A stretch of DNA of 6,008 nt from CAZOWW01 sp964583765 (lineage in GTDB: Bacteria > Actinomycetota > Actinomycetes > Actinomycetales > Kineosporiaceae): positions 1-6,008 of the forward strand of contig CAZOWW010000210.1 in assembly GCA_964583765.1 (NCBI GenBank). Reading direction: 5' to 3'. The stretch's first letter is position 1. Each line of letters starts with the position of its first letter. Position numbers and translations under genes: made by a program. Below, one piece after another: positions 1 through 6,008 of this stretch. The notes under the pieces are model-generated. The model worked only from the letters and a program-made list of their open reading frames with translations, had not been told where the DNA came from and did not search any database.

Positions 1-243
1 ATCGTCAAGGGCGAGAACATCCCCGAGCCCGGCATCCCCGAGAGCTTCAAGGTGCTCATCAAGGAGATGCAGGCGCTCTGCCTCAACGTCCGCGTCATGA
101 ACGAGGCCGGCGAGGAAGTCGAGATCCGCGAGCTCGACGAGGACGCGTTCCGCACCACCGAGTCGCTCGGCATCGACCTGTCGCGTCCCGAACGGGGCAC
201 CGACGAGGAAGACGAGCAGCGTCGACGCGAGCCGGCGTTCTGA
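1..243 (+). CDS. rpoB: RNA polymerase beta subunit, C-terminal end (partial)
   Basis: This is the last 80 codons of the beta subunit of DNA-directed RNA polymerase, read in frame from the first base to a TGA at 241-243. The fragment opens with the conserved C-terminal block GENIPEPGIPESFKVLIKEM followed by QALCLNV, part of the beta region that joins the beta' clamp near the active-centre cleft. The block GIDLSRPERGTDEEDE resembles the GINLSR-plus-acidic-tail end of other actinobacterial RpoB proteins. The last residues, RRREPAF, are not a family ending I recall. The rifampicin-binding region lies upstream, outside the window. rpoC follows 69 nt downstream in the same reading frame, the usual rpoBC order, and the two are presumably co-transcribed. 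Identity is certain; the gene is cut only by the window edge. Confidence 0.98.
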   Translation: MVKGENIPEPGIPESFKVLIKEMQALCLNVRVMNEAGEEVEIRELDEDAFRTTESLGIDLSRPERGTDEEDEQRRREPAF

Positions 244-248
244 TCCAC

Positions 249-269
249 CCCTGACGACAGCCCTGACGA
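249..269 (+). repeat. 9-nt direct repeat in the rpoB-rpoC spacer
   Basis: CCCTGACGA occurs at 249-257 and again at 261-269, separated by CAG. It lies in the 69-nt spacer between the rpoB stop and the rpoC start. No promoter-like hexamer pair or terminator is visible there, so the spacer looks like a plain intercistronic linker. The repeat may be chance or a small slippage duplication. Confidence 0.5.
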
Positions 270-302
270 ACTGCCTGCAGAGACGAAGAAGAAGTAGAAG
301 GC

Positions 303-307
303 GAGGG
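303..307 (+). promoter_or_regulatory. rpoC ribosome binding site
   Basis: GAGGG lies 5 nt before the GTG at 313, with a second purine run AGAAGG just upstream at 296-301. An in-frame TAG at 295-297 leaves this GTG as the only usable start before the conserved N-terminus, so the site fixes the rpoC start. Confidence 0.75.
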
Positions 308-312
308 ACCCT

Positions 313-4185
<3,873 letters not shown>

Positions 4186-4203
4186 GGCGGAAGACGGACA
4201 GGC

Positions 4204-4237
4204 AACACCGTCGGACGGGGAACACCCGTTGGACGGG
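4204..4237 (+). repeat. Imperfect tandem repeat forming two small hairpins after rpoC
   Basis: AACACCGTCGGACGGG (4204-4219) and AACACCCGTTGGACGGG (4221-4237) are near-identical adjacent units. Each folds on itself: CCGT/ACGG with a 3-nt loop in the first, and CCCGT/ACGGG with loop TGG in the second. They start 19 nt after the rpoC stop. They could help protect or trim the rpoBC mRNA 3' end, but no function is demonstrated. Confidence 0.55.
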
Positions 4238-4259
4238 CAAGGATGGCGGCCGCACGGAC

Positions 4260-4308
4260 CAGGCAGGGGCACCGGTGACGCACGTGGTCGTGACCGGTGC
4301 ACTGCCTG
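4260..4308 (+). terminator. Long interrupted hairpin downstream of rpoC, candidate terminator
   Basis: An interrupted inverted repeat is visible. CAGGCAG (4260-4266) pairs with CTGCCTG (4302-4308), and GCACCGGT (4269-4276) pairs with ACCGGTGC (4293-4300). After a G/G mismatch, ACG (4278-4280) pairs with CGT (4289-4291), leaving an 8-nt loop. That makes 18 pairs, interrupted by one small internal loop and the mismatch. There is no T-tract after it. Actinobacterial terminators often lack one, so intrinsic termination, pausing or 3'-end protection of rpoBC mRNA are all possible. Confidence 0.6.
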
Positions 4309-4326
4309 CGCGGGCGCCACGGCAGT

Positions 4327-4360
4327 GGTCGCCGACGACCGGGGACGGTCGTCGGCGACC
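4327..4360 (+). terminator. Perfect 15-bp hairpin, probable rpoBC terminator
   Basis: GGTCGCCGACGACCG (4327-4341) pairs perfectly with CGGTCGTCGGCGACC (4346-4360), closing on a GGGA tetraloop of the GNRA type. It lies 141 nt after the rpoC stop and about 60 nt before the putative rpsL promoter, where termination between the rpoBC and str units would be expected. No U-run follows, so it is a terminator by structure and position rather than a textbook Rho-independent one. Together with the hairpin at 4260-4308 it would form a tandem terminator. Confidence 0.7.
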
Positions 4361-4379
4361 CGCCAGCGCGCGTCAGCAC

Positions 4380-4419
4380 GGGGGTCCTCGTCACACTTCG
4401 TTCGCGCAGGTGGGGGTCC
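4380..4419 (+). promoter_or_regulatory. Phased direct repeat upstream of the rpsL promoter, possible regulator site
   Basis: GGGGGTCC occurs at 4380-4387 and 4412-4419. The copies start 32 nt apart, close to three helical turns, and the second ends 3 nt before the -35 hexamer at 4423. Direct repeats on one DNA face next to a promoter are a common arrangement for activator or repressor binding. The regulator is unknown and the repeat could be chance in GC-rich DNA. Confidence 0.3.
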
Positions 4420-4422
4420 GTT

Positions 4423-4452
4423 TTGACGCTCGGTGGCAGCGGCCGGTAGGCT
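4423..4452 (+). promoter_or_regulatory. Sigma-A/HrdB-type promoter for the rpsL-rpsG-fusA operon
   Basis: TTGACG (-35) at 4423-4428 and TAGGCT (-10) at 4447-4452 are separated by 18 bp. TTGAC plus TAnnnT is the housekeeping promoter consensus in actinobacteria. The -35 is preceded by a short T run (4421-4424) in otherwise GC-rich DNA. The predicted transcription start is near A4458/G4459. It lies after the rpoC hairpins and before rpsL, with no other gene downstream that it could serve, so it most likely drives the str operon separately from rpoBC. Confidence 0.8.
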
Positions 4453-4458
4453 CGCACA

Positions 4459-4870
4459 GCGTGCCTGGGTAGCCCGGGCACTCCCGTGTGCGTGGTGACG
4501 AGGTCCGCTCACCTGTTGGGCAGGGTCGTCGTCGGCGCCGGGAAAGGAAGCTTCCCCGCTCCCGAAACTCGCCGAGCAAGGGGCGAACGGGCGACACGCC
4601 CGAGCGCGGGGGACGGAGAAAGGTGTGCGCACCCCCCGGGTGTGCGTCATCGGGTCTCCGGCGACCATCGGGAAAAGCGGAACAGTACGGCACGACAAGG
4701 CAGCGCACGCAGGCCGAACAGGACCGGCGTGAAGTACGGATGAGGACCAGTCGCCACCGCTCCCATGGGCGGTGCGGCGTCAATCGCCCGCCGTCGACCG
4801 GCGGAGCGAGCGCAGTGCCGCCAACCGGCGGTGCACGACCAGAAGCCAGCGAGACAATTTCGGAGAACCG
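4459..4870 (+). other. Long structured 5' leader of the str operon mRNA (predicted)
   Basis: This stretch of about 410 nt runs from the predicted start site to the rpsL GTG and contains no convincing gene. GC-rich stems visible in order are: 4461-4469/4473-4481 (9 bp, loop TAG, at the very 5' end); 4540-4544/4552-4556; 4588-4593/4597-4602 (loop ACA), extended by 4583-4585/4605-4607 across an AA/AG internal loop; 4628-4632/4642-4646; 4755-4760/4769-4774; 4788-4793/4799-4804; and 4815-4822/4827-4834. The last 35 nt before the start codon are comparatively open and A-rich. The leader could regulate str expression or stabilise the message. It does not match any riboswitch class I can recognise by eye. 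Confidence 0.5.
4862..4865 (+). promoter_or_regulatory. rpsL ribosome binding site
   Basis: GGAG lies 5 nt before the GTG at 4871. The reading frame stays open upstream to at least 4772, so this site, together with the conserved S12 N-terminus PTIQQLVRKGR, decides the start. Confidence 0.8.
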
Positions 4871-5245
4871 GTGCCCACGATCCAGCAGCTGGTCCGCAAG
4901 GGCCGCCAGGACAAGGTCGGCAAGACCAAGACTCCTGCCCTCAAGGGAAGCCCGCAGCGGCGCGGCGTGTGCACCCGCGTCTACACGACGACCCCGAAGA
5001 AGCCCAACTCGGCTCTGCGCAAGGTCGCCCGTGTGCGGCTGACCAGCCAGATCGAGGTCACGGCGTACATCCCCGGTGTCGGTCACAACCTGCAGGAGCA
5101 CTCGATCGTGCTCGTGCGCGGCGGCCGGGTGAAGGACCTCCCCGGGGTCCGGTACAAGATCATCCGGGGGTCGCTCGACACCCAGGGCGTGAAGAACCGG
5201 AAGCAGGCGCGGAGCCGCTACGGTGCGAAGAAGGAGAAGAGCTGA
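4871..5245 (+). CDS. rpsL: 30S ribosomal protein S12
   Basis: This 124-residue protein has the usual actinobacterial length. S12 sits at the decoding centre of the small ribosomal subunit, contacts 16S rRNA and monitors codon-anticodon pairing. Visible landmarks are the start PTIQQLVRKGR, the loop TTTPKKPNSALRKVAR (residues 40-55), GHNLQEHS (71-78), and GGRVKDLPGVRYK (84-96), ending KKEKS. Lys43 and Lys88, whose substitution causes streptomycin resistance in mycobacteria, are both wild type. Asp89, the residue that is beta-methylthiolated in E. coli S12, is present. The GTG start has a GGAG site 5 nt upstream; the upstream in-frame extension to 4772 is not family-like. The stop overlaps the rpsG start by one base (TGATG), implying coupled translation. 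Expression is probably driven from the promoter at 4423-4452. Confidence 0.99.
   Translation: MPTIQQLVRKGRQDKVGKTKTPALKGSPQRRGVCTRVYTTTPKKPNSALRKVARVRLTSQIEVTAYIPGVGHNLQEHSIVLVRGGRVKDLPGVRYKIIRGSLDTQGVKNRKQARSRYGAKKEKS
5231..5236 (+). promoter_or_regulatory. rpsG ribosome binding site inside the rpsL 3' end
   Basis: AAGGAG, within the last codons of rpsL, lies 8 nt before the rpsG ATG at 5245. Its strength and placement support reinitiation or coupled translation across the one-base overlap. Confidence 0.8.
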
Positions 5246-5715
5246 TGCCCCGCAAGGGCCCGGCCCCCAAGCGGCCGTTCATCGTCGATCCGGTCTACGG
5301 CTCCCCGCTGGTCACGCAGCTGGTGAACAAGGTGCTGCTCGACGGCAAGAAGTCCACGGCCGAGCGGATCGTGTACGCGGCCCTCGAGGGTGCGCGCACC
5401 AAGACGGGCACCGACCCGGTGATCACCCTCAAGCGTGCGCTCGACAACGTGAAGCCGACCCTCGAGGTCCGCTCGCGGCGGGTCGGTGGCGCCACCTACC
5501 AGGTTCCGGTGGAGGTGCGGGCCGGCCGCTCGACCACGCTGGCCCTGCGCTGGCTCGTGGGCTACTCCCGGCAGCGCCGGGAGAAGACCATGACCGATCG
5601 CCTGATGAACGAGATCCTGGACGCCAGCAACGGGCTCGGCGCCGCAGTGAAGCGGCGTGAGGACACGCACAAGATGGCGGAGTCCAACCGGGCGTTCGCG
5701 CACTACCGATGGTGA
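5245..5715 (+). CDS. rpsG: 30S ribosomal protein S7
   Basis: This 156-residue protein has the length typical of bacterial S7. S7 nucleates assembly of the 30S head by binding the 3' major domain of 16S rRNA and lies near the tRNA exit site. Hallmarks are the start PRKGPAPKRP, LVTQLVNKVLLDGKKSTAE (22-40), TGTDPVITLKRALDNVKP (54-71), EVRSRRVGGATYQVPVEVR (74-92), ALRWLVGYSRQRREKTM (99-115) and the C-terminus KRREDTHKMAESNRAFAHYR followed by W. Its ATG shares its A with the rpsL stop codon. In E. coli S7 represses its operon through the rpsL-rpsG intercistronic RNA; that spacer is absent here, so any S7 feedback would have to act elsewhere. The gene is intact and its identity is unambiguous. Confidence 0.99.
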   Translation: MPRKGPAPKRPFIVDPVYGSPLVTQLVNKVLLDGKKSTAERIVYAALEGARTKTGTDPVITLKRALDNVKPTLEVRSRRVGGATYQVPVEVRAGRSTTLALRWLVGYSRQRREKTMTDRLMNEILDASNGLGAAVKRREDTHKMAESNRAFAHYRW

Positions 5716-5737
5716 TGTGGTCACGAGTTCGAGGCGA

Positions 5738-5764
5738 GCACCTGGACCGTTCGGGTCCGGGTGC
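5738..5764 (+). terminator. 11-bp hairpin between rpsG and fusA, possible attenuator
   Basis: GCACCTGGACC (5738-5748) pairs with GGTCCGGGTGC (5754-5764) around the loop GTTCG, with one T/G wobble. It begins 23 nt after the rpsG stop and 49 nt before fusA. No T-tract follows. It may give partial termination, RNA processing or differential stability within the str operon. Its 3' arm is shared with the stem at 5761-5775. Confidence 0.5.
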
Positions 5765-5775
5765 CGCCTGGGCAC
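5761..5775 (+). other. Alternative 5-bp hairpin competing with the rpsG-fusA stem
   Basis: GTGCC (5761-5765) pairs with GGCAC (5771-5775) around GCCTG. It uses GTGC of the 3' arm of the preceding hairpin, so the two cannot form fully together. The longer upstream stem should be favoured at equilibrium. Confidence 0.35.
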
Positions 5776-5799
5776 GTGACGATGACAAGACGACAAGGC

Positions 5800-5803
5800 G
5801 AGG
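5800..5803 (+). promoter_or_regulatory. fusA ribosome binding site
   Basis: GAGG, part of AAGGCGAGG at 5795-5803, lies 9 nt before the GTG at 5813. An in-frame TGA at 5783-5785 and no ATG or GTG in between leave 5813 as the first conventional start. Confidence 0.75.
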
Positions 5804-5812
5804 CTGAAGACT

Positions 5813-6008
<196 letters not shown>

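Noticed and set aside
4546..4555. GGAAGCTTCC palindrome as an operator.
   Set aside because: It is a short palindrome well downstream of the predicted start site, and the same bases fit better in the stem 4540-4544/4552-4556.
4486..4743. 85-codon plus-strand frame inside the rpsL leader.
   Set aside because: There is no ribosome binding site before its GTG, the composition is not protein-like, and hairpin-forming sequence explains the region better.
4731..4745. TACGGA near 4736 as a second -10 box closer to rpsL.
   Set aside because: It lacks the T at position six in that register, and no -35-like hexamer lies 16-19 nt upstream.
4772..4870. N-terminal extension of S12 by 33 residues in the open frame upstream.
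   Set aside because: S12 proteins begin at PTIQQLVRKGR, a GGAG site sits exactly before the GTG at 4871, and the upstream translation is leader sequence.
4186..4870. A mobile element, tRNA gene or CRISPR array in the rpoC-rpsL gap.
   Set aside because: No transposase fragment, terminal inverted repeats with target duplication, tRNA-like fold or regularly spaced repeats are visible; all repeats seen are short.
4488..5042. 184-codon plus-strand frame through the rpoC-rpsL gap into rpsL.
   Set aside because: It runs out of frame into rpsL, has an Arg/Ser/Pro-rich shadow-like composition and lacks a convincing start site.
4391..5101. 236-codon open frame on the minus strand across the rpsL leader and rpsL.
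   Set aside because: It lies antisense to the certain rpsL gene, its translation resembles no protein family I know, and long antisense frames are expected in GC-rich DNA.

Overview
The window is high-GC DNA (G/C at most third codon positions) from an actinomycete. It carries the junction of two core operons on the + strand: rpoBC (RNA polymerase beta and beta') and str (rpsL, rpsG, fusA). The assignment rests on the RpoC actinobacterial coiled-coil insertion near residues 145-228, S12 and S7 proteins that align almost end to end with remembered mycobacterial and streptomycete homologues, frequent GTG starts, and a TTGACG / TAGGCT promoter. RpoC reads closer to Streptomyces or Geodermatophilus/Pseudonocardia-like sequences than to Mycobacterium. 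The genus cannot be fixed by eye.

Layout. 1-243 is the 3' end of rpoB. 244-312 is a short spacer holding a 9-nt direct repeat and the rpoC ribosome binding site. 313-4185 is a complete, intact rpoC. 4186-4870 is a 685-nt non-coding gap with three parts: small tandem repeats and two strong hairpins that probably end rpoBC transcription (4204-4360); a 32-nt-phased GGGGGTCC direct repeat and a sigma-A/HrdB-type promoter (4380-4452); and a predicted 5' leader of about 410 nt with many GC-rich hairpins (about 4459-4870). 4871-5245 is rpsL, which overlaps rpsG (5245-5715) by one base. 5716-5812 is a 97-nt spacer with two mutually exclusive hairpins. 5813 to the window end is the start of fusA.

Together the genes make the two large catalytic subunits of RNA polymerase, two small-subunit ribosomal proteins (S12 at the decoding centre, S7 in the head) and the translocation GTPase EF-G. 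All the coding genes are ordinary housekeeping genes and no new enzymatic or defence system is visible. What merits a second look is non-coding: the long structured rpsL leader with repeated, competing stem arms, the phased repeat upstream of the promoter, the hairpin pair before fusA, and an in-frame tail behind the rpoB stop codon.
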